A DNA stretch of 64,000 bases from Aquabacterium commune (GTDB lineage: Bacteria; Pseudomonadota; Gammaproteobacteria; Burkholderiales; Burkholderiaceae_C), in the NCBI RefSeq assembly GCF_004362855.1, contig NZ_SNXW01000001.1:1-64000 (forward strand), written 5' to 3'. Of the stretch, positions 45,765-57,862 are shown piece by piece (position 1 is the first letter of the stretch; each line of letters begins with the position of its first letter). The notes under the pieces were generated by a model. It did not search any database, was not told the DNA's origin, and saw only the letters and a program-made list of their open reading frames with translations. The translations under genes were made by a program, and so were the position numbers.

Positions 45765-47120
45765 ATGGACGCCCTGCTCCTGTCGCGCATCCAGTTCGCG
45801 GCCAACATCTCCTTCCACATCCTGTTCCCGACGATCAGCATCGCGCTGGGCTGGTGGCTGGTGTTTTTCCGCTGGCGCTGGGTGCGCACGCGCGATGTGC
45901 GCTGGTTGATGGCCTGGCGCTACTGGACCAAGATTTTCGCGCTGACGTTTGCCATGGGCGTGGTCAGCGGCATCACCATGAGCTTCCAGTTCGGCACCAA
46001 CTGGCCGGGCTACATGGAGCGCGTGGGCAACATCGCCGGGCCGCTGCTGGGCTATGAGGTGCTGACGGCCTTCTTCCTGGAGGCCACTTTCCTGGGCGTG
46101 ATGCTGTTCGGTGCCGAGCGGGTGTCGGAGCGCGTGCACCTGCTGGCCAGCTGCCTGGTGGCGTTCGGCACGAGCTTGAGCGCCTTCTGGATCCTGAGCC
46201 TGAATTCGTGGATGCAGACGCCCACGGGCTTCGAGGTCATCGATGGCGAGTTCCACGTGCGCAGTTGGGCGGAGGTGGTCTTCAACCCCTCCTTCCCGTA
46301 TCGGCTGGTGCACATGCTGCTGGCTTCGGGTCTGACGGTGAGCTTCCTGCTGGCGGGTGCGACGGCCTTGCGCGTGCTGCGCGGCACGGCCAGCCCGGCC
46401 GCCCCGCTGGTGATGCGCGCGGCCTTGAGCGTGGCCGCCGTGCTGGTGCCGCTGCAGATCCTGGCGGGGGACGCGCACGGGCTCAACACCCTGCAGCACC
46501 AGCCGCAGAAGATCGCGGCCATCGAGGGCGTGTGGCACACCGAGCGGGGCGCGCCGCTGGTGCTGTTCGGCCTGCCCGACGAGGCGACACGAACGACGCG
46601 CCACGCCATCGAAATCCCCCGGGTGGCGTCCCTGATCCTGACGCACGATGCCGATGGCGAGATCCGCGGGCTGAACGAATTCGCCGGCCAGCACCCGCCG
46701 GTGGCGCCGCTGTTCTGGGGCTTCCGGGTGATGGTGGGCGTCGGGCTGTTGATGCTGGCCGTGAGCTGGCTGGGCTGGTGGCAGCTGCGCCGGGTGCAGT
46801 GGCAGCCGCAACGCTTGCCCCGCTGGCAACTGCAGGCGCTGCGCTGGATGGGATTTTCCGGCTGGGTGGCCACACTGGCTGGCTGGTACGTCACGGAAAT
46901 CGGTCGCCAGCCCTTCATCGTCTTCGGTCAGCTGCTGACGCGGGACGTGGTCGCGAGCGTGCCGGCCTCCCACGTGGCGCTGACCCTGACGGGCTACCTG
47001 CTGGTGTACGCGCTGCTGCTGTCGGCCTACGTGATGGTGCTGCGCTACATGAGCGAAAAACCCCTGGCTCAGCCCGGGACGCCCTCCCCCGAGGAGTTTG
47101 TGAAAGGACACCCCGCATGA
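45765..47120 (+). CDS. cydA: Cytochrome bd ubiquinol oxidase subunit I (CIO type)
   Basis: 451 residues. Reduces O2 using ubiquinol. The N-terminal S-R-I-Q-F-A-A-N-I-S-F-H supplies the first heme His; the conserved G-Y-E-V-L-T-A-F-F-L-E-A-T-F-L-G holds the proton-channel Glu residues; a second heme ligand is in R-L-V-H-M. G-R-Q-P-F near residue 384 is typical. At 451 residues with a shortened Q-loop (E. coli CydA has 522) it resembles cyanide-insensitive CioA. Overlaps cydB by 4 bp. Confidence 0.94.
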   Translation: MDALLLSRIQFAANISFHILFPTISIALGWWLVFFRWRWVRTRDVRWLMAWRYWTKIFALTFAMGVVSGITMSFQFGTNWPGYMERVGNIAGPLLGYEVLTAFFLEATFLGVMLFGAERVSERVHLLASCLVAFGTSLSAFWILSLNSWMQTPTGFEVIDGEFHVRSWAEVVFNPSFPYRLVHMLLASGLTVSFLLAGATALRVLRGTASPAAPLVMRAALSVAAVLVPLQILAGDAHGLNTLQHQPQKIAAIEGVWHTERGAPLVLFGLPDEATRTTRHAIEIPRVASLILTHDADGEIRGLNEFAGQHPPVAPLFWGFRVMVGVGLLMLAVSWLGWWQLRRVQWQPQRLPRWQLQALRWMGFSGWVATLAGWYVTEIGRQPFIVFGQLLTRDVVASVPASHVALTLTGYLLVYALLLSAYVMVLRYMSEKPLAQPGTPSPEEFVKGHPA

Positions 47121-48124
47121 CCCCGCACCTCACCAACGGAGACTGGCTGCCTGTGGCCTTCATGGCGCTGATGGGCCTGTCCATGCTGATTTACGTGGTG
47201 CTGGACGGCTACGACCTGGGTGTGGGCATGTGGATGGCCCGCGCCAGCGCCGAGGAACGCGACGTGATGGTGGCGTCCATCGGCCCCTTCTGGGACGCCA
47301 ACGAAACCTGGCTGGTGCTGGGTGTGGGCCTGTTGCTGATCGCCTTCCCCAAGGCGCAGGGCGTGGTGCTGGGTGCGCTCTACCTGCCGGTGGCGCTGAT
47401 GCTGCTGGGCCTGACGCTGCGAGGCGTGGCCTTTGACTTCCGCGTCAAGGCGCGAGACGCGCACAAGGCCCTGTGGAACCGGGCCTTCATCGCGGGCTCG
47501 GCGCTGGCATCGCTGTCGCAGGGCTGGATGCTCGGGCGCTACATCACCGGCTTTGCCGACGGGGCCTGGCCCGCGGCCTTCGCCGGCTTGATCGCGCTGT
47601 CACTGAGCGCGGCCTACCTGCTGTTGGGCGCCGGCTGGCTGATCATCAAGACCGAGGGCGCGCTGCAGCAACGTGCGGTGCGGTGGGGCAAGGCGGCATG
47701 GCCACTGGTGGTGGTGGGCATCGGGCTGATCTCGGTGGCCACGCCGCTGGTGAGCCCGGCGGTGCGTGCGCGCTGGTTCGCCATGCCCGACTTCATCGCC
47801 TTGCTGCCCATCCCGCTGGTGACGCTGGGTGCCCTGGTGGCGGCGCGCGCCGTGCTGAACTCGAAGCTGGTGCTCGACCGCCTGAGCGCCCTGCCCTTTT
47901 TCGCCACCGTGCTGGTGTGCGCGATGGCGGGCATCGGCCTGGCCTACAGCCTCTTCCCCTATGTGGTGATGGACCGCCTCACCGTGTGGCAGGCGGCCAG
48001 TGCCCCCGAATCGCTGCAGGCCATCGGCCTGGGCGCCGCCATCACGGTGCCGGCCATCCTGGGCTACACGGTGTTTTCGTACCGTGTGTTCCGCGGCAAG
48101 GCCTCGGCGCTGAGCTACGGCTGA
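47117..48124 (+). CDS. cydB: Cytochrome bd ubiquinol oxidase subunit II (CIO type)
   Basis: 335 residues, about eight transmembrane helices. Motifs: V-L-D-G-Y-D-L-G-V-G-M near residue 29, F-W-D-A-N-E-T-W-L-V near residue 57, D-R-L-T-V-W-Q-A-A near the C-terminus. Shorter than E. coli CydB (379) and CioB-like. The start at 47117 overlaps the cydA stop (ATGA). No CydX-like mini-gene follows: the stop is back to back with the convergent alaS stop at 48125. Confidence 0.94.
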   Translation: MTPHLTNGDWLPVAFMALMGLSMLIYVVLDGYDLGVGMWMARASAEERDVMVASIGPFWDANETWLVLGVGLLLIAFPKAQGVVLGALYLPVALMLLGLTLRGVAFDFRVKARDAHKALWNRAFIAGSALASLSQGWMLGRYITGFADGAWPAAFAGLIALSLSAAYLLLGAGWLIIKTEGALQQRAVRWGKAAWPLVVVGIGLISVATPLVSPAVRARWFAMPDFIALLPIPLVTLGALVAARAVLNSKLVLDRLSALPFFATVLVCAMAGIGLAYSLFPYVVMDRLTVWQAASAPESLQAIGLGAAITVPAILGYTVFSYRVFRGKASALSYG

Positions 48125-50782
<2,658 letters not shown>

Positions 50783-50856
50783 GGGCGGCTTTCGAGAGGG
50801 TGATGTCGCAGGGCGGCAGCGCGAGGCTGAACCCGGGATTATAGAGAGCGCCGGTG

Positions 50857-53673
50857 TCACGGCCCCCAGCGCACCAGGCCCTGCACGACGTGGCGCGACA
50901 GCTTCTGCGCACGGGCCCAGACGCGGGTGCGGCGCAGCGCCTCGGCCGTGTCAGCACCTGCGGCCAGGTCGGCATGGAAATGCTCCATGAAGCGGCGGGA
51001 GTCCTCGTCTTCGATGGGCCACAGCGACAGGATGGACGAGACGGTGCCAGCCTGGAACAAGGCCATCGACAGGCCGGCGGCGCCGCCACCGCCCGGGCTG
51101 GCGTTCGCGCCCGAGTCACAGGCCGAGACGACAACCAGGTCGCTGTGCAGCTCCAGGGTGGCGATCTCGGCCGCGGTCAGGTAGCCGTCGGTGCCAGGTT
51201 CGCGGTTGACCTGTTTGAGCACGATGGCGCTCAGCGCGGGCTCGTCGTCGCTCAGGAAGCCGTGGGTGGTGAAGTGCAGCAGGCGAAAGCTGCCCAGCTC
51301 GCCCGTGTCGGCCAGCTGCTGGACCATGGCCTCGCTGGCCTGGGCGCCGCGCAGCACAAGCGAGCGCCGAGGGCCTGCGCCATCGGCCGTGCGCGCGATG
51401 GCATCGACCTCGGCGAGCGAACCGGGCAGATCGTCCCAACCGCCCTGCGACCACTGCGCCAGCGCCAGGGGCAACAGGCTGCGGTCACGCTGCACGCCTT
51501 GCCAGATCTGCTTCATGTCCATGGCCCCGAGTTGGCGACCGGCATCCGGGCGGACGAACTGGACGAGACCGACCTTCGCGATGCGCGCATAGTGCGCGCC
51601 GCCCACCGCCAGCAAGGGGCGGCGTTCCGACTTGGCGTAGCGGCGCTGGCGCTCACCGAGGGTGTCCAGCAAGGCCAAAGACGGCAGCAGCCCCACGGCC
51701 AGGCGGTCGCCCAGCAGGGCCGGCTCGCCCGAGGCACCCTTGGCCTGTGGCTCGGCCGTCAGCGGCAAGGACTCGAAGGGCACGTGCCCGAGGTTCTGGT
51801 CCACGCCGATCAGCAATCGCTCGCGGCCAGCCAGCTTCGGCCACAGCGGCTCGACCAGCCACTGCGACAGGCTGCGCAGCACCTCGTCGATGTCATCCAC
51901 ACGGCGCGCCTCGGGCTGGGGCTCGGTGGGGCTGTGCTGGTAGGCGCCGCTGGGCAAGCGCCACAGCGGCAAGGTGGACAGCGGCTTGCCGCGAGGGGCC
52001 ATGGCGATGGCACGCATGGTCAGGCGGTAGGCCTCGATGCTGGGGCGCACGCGGTCCTGGGTGTCCAGCACCACGACGCGGACGCCGCTGCCTTCGGTGA
52101 CGAAGGCCAACAGCGTCGGCCCGAAGAAGCGGTAGCCCACCACCGCGCCCGCTTGCTGCACCACGGCCGCCAGCCAGGGCGGTGGCGCCTGGACACTGGG
52201 CAAGCTGGCCGCGGGCATTTGCGCCCGCAAGCGCTGCCACTCGGCAAAAGCGATGGCACGCTGCGCCATCAGCGGGCCAGTGTCCTGGTTCAGGCTGCGG
52301 GCAAGGGCCACTTTCTGGTCGATCAGGTGAAGCCGGCGCGAGGCGGCCTTGCGCGCAGCGCGGGCCTCGCCCGACCCGCTGTCGGCGCCCTCCTGCCCGT
52401 TGAGCGAGAGGCTCTGGCGGCGCAGCTTCAGCGACTCGGACACCAAAAAGGCATCGGCAACGCGCTGATTGCGCAGCAGCAACTCGATGTACAGGCCGTG
52501 GAGGCGGGACTGCATGGCCAGCCAGGCATCGAGGCTGCGGTCGTCGAACAGGAGGGTGTCCGGCCGCGCGAGCGTGTCGCGCATGGTGGCCTCGGCCACG
52601 CTGAGCGCCTCTCTGTTCTGCGACAGGCGCATCAGACGCTCCGCCTGGTTCGTGCTGGTCAACAGCACCTCGGGGTGCGCGGGGCCCAGGCGCTGCCTGA
52701 GCTGGGCCAGTTGCGCCCCCTGCCCCTCGCTGGCCGCCTGCAACTCGCCCGCGCTGCGGGCCGACGCGCCGAAGTCCAGTTCGGCCTTGCGGGTGAGCTC
52801 ATGGCTCGGGCCCAGGGCCTGGCGGGCCTGGTCACGCACCTGCTGCTGCAGCGCGCGTGCCTCGGGGATGCGGCCAGCGTCGATCAGGGCCGACGCCAGG
52901 ATCAATTGCGCGTCCAGGGTGTTGGCGTGCAGCGGCCCCAGGCTGGCGCGCTGCAGGTCCACCCCGCGCTGCGCCAAGGGCAAGGCCTCTGCATGCCGCC
53001 CCAGGCGGATCAGCGTGCTGGCCAGGTTCTGCGCGGCGCGGCCGCGGATCGCGTCACAGGTCCCAGGCGTGTCGCAACTGCCGGGCCCGGGCACCAGTTG
53101 CTCGGCGATGGCCAGCGCGCGGGTGTCCAGTGGCAAGGCATCGGCGTAATTGCCCACCCAGTGCAAGGCCGTGGAGGTGTTGCGCAGCAGGGTCAGCACC
53201 GGCAGCGACGACGCGCCATGGCGCTTTTCCGCGATGGACAGCATCGCCCGGTACACCGGGATGGCCTTGTCGTACTGGCCCAACTTGCTGTACGCGGTGG
53301 CCAGGTGGAACGCGGCCTCCTGGGTGGCCTCGTGCCCGGGACCCAGCAGCTTCAACGCATCGGCATGGGAAGCCTGCAGCTGCGCCTCAGCTTCATGCAA
53401 CTCGCCCAGCCTGGCCAGGACGCCGCCCAGCAAGGTGCGCATGCAGATGCGCAAAGCGGGCTCGGGCGCCTCCGGGGTGCGCTCGATGCGTTGCTGCATG
53501 AGCGTGCGCACCCGCGCCCACTGGCCGGTCTTGATCAGGGCCACCGTGGCCTCATCGGTGCAGGGCTCGCGGGGCGCTGCCTGGGCACCAAAGCACCACA
53601 GCGCCAGGCACCCGCTGGCGAGCACTGCGCGCACAGATCGGTCCGGCTGCGGCGAGGGCGTCACGAAACCCAT
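50857..53673 (-). CDS. Secreted TPR-CHAT protein (caspase-like domain)
   Basis: 938 residues. An N-terminal signal-like segment ([18 protein letters not shown]) is followed by Cys-containing sequence and about 350 residues of tetratricopeptide repeats (units with G-x-Y-x-x-A-x-P near residues 130-290), a linker, then a C-terminal CHAT domain from about residue 620. The caspase-like dyad is His804 in F-T-T-H-G-F and Cys852 in V-S-A-C-D-S-G, and both are intact. CHAT proteins are proteases or adaptors; targets are unknown. Partner genes such as gasdermin or Cas7-11 are absent. Divergent from gabD over 190 bp. Confidence 0.85.
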   Translation of the reverse strand: MGFVTPSPQPDRSVRAVLASGCLALWCFGAQAAPREPCTDEATVALIKTGQWARVRTLMQQRIERTPEAPEPALRICMRTLLGGVLARLGELHEAEAQLQASHADALKLLGPGHEATQEAAFHLATAYSKLGQYDKAIPVYRAMLSIAEKRHGASSLPVLTLLRNTSTALHWVGNYADALPLDTRALAIAEQLVPGPGSCDTPGTCDAIRGRAAQNLASTLIRLGRHAEALPLAQRGVDLQRASLGPLHANTLDAQLILASALIDAGRIPEARALQQQVRDQARQALGPSHELTRKAELDFGASARSAGELQAASEGQGAQLAQLRQRLGPAHPEVLLTSTNQAERLMRLSQNREALSVAEATMRDTLARPDTLLFDDRSLDAWLAMQSRLHGLYIELLLRNQRVADAFLVSESLKLRRQSLSLNGQEGADSGSGEARAARKAASRRLHLIDQKVALARSLNQDTGPLMAQRAIAFAEWQRLRAQMPAASLPSVQAPPPWLAAVVQQAGAVVGYRFFGPTLLAFVTEGSGVRVVVLDTQDRVRPSIEAYRLTMRAIAMAPRGKPLSTLPLWRLPSGAYQHSPTEPQPEARRVDDIDEVLRSLSQWLVEPLWPKLAGRERLLIGVDQNLGHVPFESLPLTAEPQAKGASGEPALLGDRLAVGLLPSLALLDTLGERQRRYAKSERRPLLAVGGAHYARIAKVGLVQFVRPDAGRQLGAMDMKQIWQGVQRDRSLLPLALAQWSQGGWDDLPGSLAEVDAIARTADGAGPRRSLVLRGAQASEAMVQQLADTGELGSFRLLHFTTHGFLSDDEPALSAIVLKQVNREPGTDGYLTAAEIATLELHSDLVVVSACDSGANASPGGGGAAGLSMALFQAGTVSSILSLWPIEDEDSRRFMEHFHADLAAGADTAEALRRTRVWARAQKLSRHVVQGLVRWGP

Positions 53674-53862
53674 GGATCACACCTGTTTTCATTGGAAGTT
53701 CGCGCAACTGTAAACATGGCCTGTGACACCCCAGGCGACCTGCCGCAGGATGAGGGGCCCTCCCACGACCTCAGCCCAAACCACCACGGTCCGAACGAGG
53801 CACCTGCTTGTGCTCCAATCTGTGCTGTCACCCCAAGCTGGAGCGTTCGCTCGCCTGTGCCC

Positions 53863-55356
53863 ATGAACACCTCGACCTCCCCCCTGGCCGCGCTGCAAGA
53901 CCCCACCCTGCTGAAAACCCAGGCCCTGATCGACGGGCAATGGGTGGATGCCACCCAGCGTTTCGCTGTGCGCGACCCGGCCACCGGCACCGTGCTGGCC
54001 CAGGTGGCCAACCTCGGAGCCGCTGAGACCGAGGCGGCGATCGCCGCGGCCAACCGCGCCTGGCCGGCCTGGCGCGCCTTGCCCGCCAAGGCGCGCTCGG
54101 CCGTCCTGATGAAGTGGTTCCACCTGCTGCACCAGCACGCCGACGACCTCGCCCGCATCATGACCGCCGAGCAAGGCAAGCCCCTGGCCGAGGCCAAGGG
54201 CGAAGTCGGCTATGGCGCCAGCTTCCTGGAGTGGTTCGCCGAGGAAGGCCGCCGCATCTACGGCGAAACCGTCCCCTCCACCGACCCGAGCAAGCGCTTC
54301 CTGGTGCTCAAGCAGGCCGTGGGCGTGTGCGCGGCCATCACGCCGTGGAATTTCCCGATCGCGATGATCACGCGCAAGGTCGCGCCGGCCCTGGCCGCAG
54401 GGTGCCCGGTGGTCATCAAACCGGCCGAAGCCACCCCGCTGTCGGCCCTGGCCGTGGCCGAGCTGGCCCAGCGCGCCGGCATGCCCCCGGGCGTGCTCAA
54501 CGTCATCACGGCCGATGCCGACCGCTCCATCGACGTCGGCAAAGCGCTGTGCGCCTCCGACGTGGTGCGCCACCTGTCCTTCACCGGCTCCACCGAGGTC
54601 GGCCGCATCCTGATGAAGCAGTGTGCACCCACGGTGAAAAAGCTCTCGCTGGAGCTGGGCGGCAACGCGCCCTTCATCGTCTTCGATGACGCCGACCTGG
54701 ACGCCGCCGTCGAAGGCGCGCTGGTCAGCAAATACCGCAACGCCGGCCAGACCTGCGTGTGCGCCAACCGCCTGTACGCCCAGGCCGGCATCTACGAGCG
54801 CTTCGTCGAAAAGCTCACCGCCAAGGTGGCCGAGATGCGCGTGGGCAACGGTTTCGACGACTGTGTGGCGCAAGGCCCGCTGATCGACGACCAGGCCCTG
54901 GCCAAGGTCGAGGAACTGCTGGGCGATGCGATCGCCAAGGGCGCGCAAGTGCGCACGGGCGGCCAGCGTGCCGTCGTGCCCGGTGGCCAGGGCGCCTTCT
55001 TCCAGCCCACCGTGCTGTCGAACGTCAACGCGACCATGCGCGTGGCGCGAGAGGAAATCTTCGGCCCCGTCGCCCCCGTGTTCAAGTTCGACACCGAGGC
55101 CGAGGCCATCTCACTGGCCAACGACACCGAATTCGGCCTGGCCAGCTACTTCTACAGCCGCGACGTGGGCCGCATCTGGCGCGTCAGCGAAGGGCTGGAG
55201 TACGGCATGGTCGGCGTCAACACAGGCGTCATCTCGACCTGCGAGGTGCCGTTCGGCGGCGTCAAGCAGTCCGGCCTGGGCCGCGAAGGTGCGCGCCAGG
55301 GCATCGAGGATTACGTCGAGGCCAAGTACGTCTGCCTGGGCGGCCTGGACCGCTGA
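53863..55356 (+). CDS. gabD: Succinate-semialdehyde dehydrogenase family aldehyde dehydrogenase
   Basis: 497 residues. Cofactor-binding I-T-P-W-N-F-P, F-T-G-S-T-E-V-G-R, catalytic Glu in L-E-L-G-G-N-A-P-F-I, and Cys in N-A-G-Q-T-C-V-C-A-N-R are all clear. The last, with C-V-C, matches GabD (NADP-type). GabD oxidises succinate semialdehyde for the GABA shunt. The start at 53863 is set by the family N-terminus; the reading frame stays open far upstream only as antisense of the CHAT gene. No gabT nearby, so the donor pathway is unknown. Confidence 0.9.
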   Translation: MNTSTSPLAALQDPTLLKTQALIDGQWVDATQRFAVRDPATGTVLAQVANLGAAETEAAIAAANRAWPAWRALPAKARSAVLMKWFHLLHQHADDLARIMTAEQGKPLAEAKGEVGYGASFLEWFAEEGRRIYGETVPSTDPSKRFLVLKQAVGVCAAITPWNFPIAMITRKVAPALAAGCPVVIKPAEATPLSALAVAELAQRAGMPPGVLNVITADADRSIDVGKALCASDVVRHLSFTGSTEVGRILMKQCAPTVKKLSLELGGNAPFIVFDDADLDAAVEGALVSKYRNAGQTCVCANRLYAQAGIYERFVEKLTAKVAEMRVGNGFDDCVAQGPLIDDQALAKVEELLGDAIAKGAQVRTGGQRAVVPGGQGAFFQPTVLSNVNATMRVAREEIFGPVAPVFKFDTEAEAISLANDTEFGLASYFYSRDVGRIWRVSEGLEYGMVGVNTGVISTCEVPFGGVKQSGLGREGARQGIEDYVEAKYVCLGGLDR

Positions 55357-55421
55357 GCGCGCCCGGGCTCACTCACATCGCCGAACCGCATCGGCGCACC
55401 CCTCCTCCGCGCTCTGCCTCC

Positions 55422-56351
55422 ATGAACTTCGTCCACGACCTCTGGCCCCTGGCCCCGCGCCACTGGGTGCTCATCGCCTTCATCGCCGCGGCCCTGCACG
55501 CCCACCTGCGCGGCAAGGTGCGCTTCGGCCTGGTGCGCGCACTGACCGACTTCACCGTGCTGATCGCACCCTTCAACTCGCTGATGGTGCTGTTCTCCAA
55601 GGTCGGCAGCCAGCCTTACCTGAACGACAAGCAGTTCCCCGAACTGAAGGTGCTGCAGGACAACTGGCAGCTGATCCGTGACGAGGCACTGGCCCTGGAC
55701 GAGGGCGGCAACATCAAGGCCGCCGACGGCTACAACGACATCGGCTTCAACTCCTTCTTCCGCACCGGCTGGAAGCGCTTCTACCTGAAGTGGTACGGCG
55801 TGGAGCAGCCCTCGGCCGCCGCGCGCTGCCCGAAAACGGTCGCCCTGCTCAACCAGATCCCGGGCATCAAGGCGGCGATGTTCGCCTCGCTGCCGCCGGG
55901 CGCCACCCTGGTCAAGCACCGCGACCCCTACGCCGGCTCGCTGCGCTACCACCTGGGCCTGATCACGCCGAACGACCCAGGCTGCTACATCGAAGTGGAC
56001 GGCCAGCGCTACCACTGGAAAGATGGCGAAGTCGTGATGTTCGACGAAACCTACATCCACCACGCGGCCAACACCACGCAACAGCCGCGCATCATCCTGT
56101 TCGCCGACGTCGAGCGCCCGGTCCACACGTCCGTGGTGCGCTGGCTCAACAAGGTCTTTGCCGCCATCGTCATGAAAGCATCGGCCACGCAGAACGAGCA
56201 AGGCGAGCAGGTCGGTGGCATCAACCGGTTCTTCGGCGTGGCCTACAAGGCCCGCGAGAAGGCCAAGCAGCTCAAAGCCACGAACCGCACGGCCTACTAC
56301 GTTGGCAAGTGGGTGCTGATTGGCGGGCTGCTGCTGGCGATTTTTTACTGA
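55422..56351 (+). CDS. lpxO: Asp/Asn beta-hydroxylase family protein (LpxO-like)
   Basis: 309 residues with a N-terminal transmembrane segment (W-V-L-I-A-F-I-A-A-A-L) and a C-terminal hydrophobic anchor (V-L-I-G-G-L-L-L-A-I-F). The Fe(II)/2-oxoglutarate site is in K-H-R-D-P-Y (H-x-D) and Y-I-H-H-A-A-N, with Arg in Q-P-R-I-I-L-F. LpxO hydroxylates the 2-position of lipid A secondary acyl chains. LpxO assignment is from overall similarity; a substrate other than lipid A is possible. 65 bp after gabD, perhaps independently expressed. Confidence 0.85.
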   Translation: MNFVHDLWPLAPRHWVLIAFIAAALHAHLRGKVRFGLVRALTDFTVLIAPFNSLMVLFSKVGSQPYLNDKQFPELKVLQDNWQLIRDEALALDEGGNIKAADGYNDIGFNSFFRTGWKRFYLKWYGVEQPSAAARCPKTVALLNQIPGIKAAMFASLPPGATLVKHRDPYAGSLRYHLGLITPNDPGCYIEVDGQRYHWKDGEVVMFDETYIHHAANTTQQPRIILFADVERPVHTSVVRWLNKVFAAIVMKASATQNEQGEQVGGINRFFGVAYKAREKAKQLKATNRTAYYVGKWVLIGGLLLAIFY

Positions 56352-56356
56352 CGCGA

Positions 56357-57598
56357 TCAGGCCGAATCGCGGTCGGTGTGGATGTCGCTGAGCGACCAGC
56401 CCGCGCGCGCCAGCACAGCCTCGCGGAAAGCCGCGTCGGGGCAGACCCAGGACATCGTTTCGTAGGTGTGAGGCATGGTCCGGAACATCAACGGCTTCAA
56501 CTCTGCCTCCAAGGCCGGGTCGTACAGCGTCCAGGTCAGGTAGTCAGCACCACGGCGGAAGGCGCGGGCCGTGACACGGGCCAGCAGGGCACGCAAGGCC
56601 GGGCGCTGGCACGCCGGGTCGATCACCGCGTCCAGCACCTGCACGGCATGACGTCCGCCTTCGATGGGCACCGAGCGCGTGGCCACCATGCCCACCGGCC
56701 GGGCGCCGTCTCGGGCCAGCCAGACCTCGCAGCGGGTGCGAGGATTGGCCAGCAAACGGTGCGCCAGGGTGGCTGCGTCGCGGTCCACCTCCACACGGTC
56801 TGACCGCTGGGCCGCCTGCAACAGCGTTTCGATGTCGCTGTGCTCCGGGGTGCCGGGTGCCCACTGCGCGAGCTGCGTCACCGACAGCCGCCACCCGGTG
56901 GACCACAAACGGCCGACGCGCAGCACCACCATGGCGGCGTCGGCCAGGCCTGCGGCCACCCCGGCCAGCAGCCCGTGTGGCAGGCGCTTGGCCATGAAGT
57001 GCGCAAAGTGCAGCGGGTGGGTGTGGGTGCGGCGGGCCGGCAAAGCCTCGAAAGTACGCGCCAGCACGCCCTTGGAATTGGGGTTGGAGCCGATGGCCAG
57101 CACACAGCCCAGGCGCTCGCACACCGTCTGGTTGACCCACACACCCAGACCGCTGCCCGCCCATTCCGGCTGCACCATGAGGTCCATCGCGGCATGCACC
57201 TGCTGGCGCAAGTCACCGGCTTGCAAACAGAGGGCCTCGGTGCCGATCATGCCCAGCAGCTCATCGCCGCGGGTGCACAGCCAGCAGGTGGCCAAGCTAC
57301 GCTCGCCGGGCTCGGGCAGATAGCGCCAGCGAACGTACCGCTCATCGTCCCAGGTCAGGGCGTCGCCCAGCACACGGCGGCGCAACGCCAGCACCGCCGG
57401 CAGGTCGGCCAGCGTGGCAGCGCGGAAGCCGGCGTCCAGCACGTCGGGCGTGACGCCCAAGGCGCGAGACACCAGGCGAGCGGTTTTCTCGCGAGAGATC
57501 GGCCCAAGCGCAGGGGCGGATCGATTGGCAAGGGTGCTCACGACATGGCCAGCTGGCATCGGCGCAGCACTTCGCAACAAGGGCGCCTGCTGTGCCAC
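56357..57598 (-). CDS. GNAT-like acyltransferase, partner of the ACP/KAS III genes
   Basis: 413 residues. Contains an acetyltransferase-like fold: R-A-A-T-L-A-D-L-P-A-V-L-A-L-R-R near residue 58, then M-D-L-M-V-Q-P-E-W-A-G-S-G-L-G-V-W-V-N, with the G-S-G-L-G acyl-CoA loop. A second GNAT-like half from about residue 290 (V-W-L-A-R-D-G-A-R-P-V-G-M-V). The start (GTG at 57598) is less certain than ATG at 57559. It lies 9 bp after the ACP gene, third in the operon. The likely role is to transfer an acyl group from the ACP; not proven. Confidence 0.7.
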   Translation of the reverse strand: MAQQAPLLRSAAPMPAGHVVSTLANRSAPALGPISREKTARLVSRALGVTPDVLDAGFRAATLADLPAVLALRRRVLGDALTWDDERYVRWRYLPEPGERSLATCWLCTRGDELLGMIGTEALCLQAGDLRQQVHAAMDLMVQPEWAGSGLGVWVNQTVCERLGCVLAIGSNPNSKGVLARTFEALPARRTHTHPLHFAHFMAKRLPHGLLAGVAAGLADAAMVVLRVGRLWSTGWRLSVTQLAQWAPGTPEHSDIETLLQAAQRSDRVEVDRDAATLAHRLLANPRTRCEVWLARDGARPVGMVATRSVPIEGGRHAVQVLDAVIDPACQRPALRALLARVTARAFRRGADYLTWTLYDPALEAELKPLMFRTMPHTYETMSWVCPDAAFREAVLARAGWSLSDIHTDRDSA

Positions 57599-57607
57599 CG
57601 CCAGGTC

Positions 57608-57862
57608 TCAGGCCGACAAGACGCCGTGCTGCGCCAGGAAGTCCAGGACGTGCTGCACAGAACGCATCTGGCGCGAGGCCTCGGCGCTGAGCTCGATGCC
57701 AAAGCGTTCGTCCAGCTCGGCAATCAGCATCAAGGCGCCCATGGAATCCCAACCGGGGATGCTGTCGCGGGCCGTCTCGGGCTGCACATTGGCCAGGGGC
57801 TCATTGAAGGCGTCGGCCATCATGTCGAGGGCTTCGGCCAGGGTGATGTGGGTCTGGCTCAT
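57608..57862 (-). CDS. Stand-alone acyl carrier protein
   Basis: 84 residues. The phosphopantetheine site is Ser40 in G-W-D-S-M-G-A-L, followed by L-I-A-E-L-D-E-R-F-G-I-E-L, as in ACPs and peptidyl carriers. Its ATG overlaps the KAS III stop by 4 bp, so it is a dedicated partner rather than the housekeeping AcpP (which reads D-S-L-D). Nothing like fabD/fabG is adjacent. Confidence 0.9.
   Translation of the reverse strand: MSQTHITLAEALDMMADAFNEPLANVQPETARDSIPGWDSMGALMLIAELDERFGIELSAEASRQMRSVQHVLDFLAQHGVLSA

Noticed and set aside
50854-53862. Long open frame on the plus strand running into gabD (about 1500 codons in all)
   Set aside because: It is the antisense of the CHAT gene; its codons are Gly/Arg/Leu-rich without domain logic, and gabD has its own natural start at 53863. 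High GC keeps antisense frames open.
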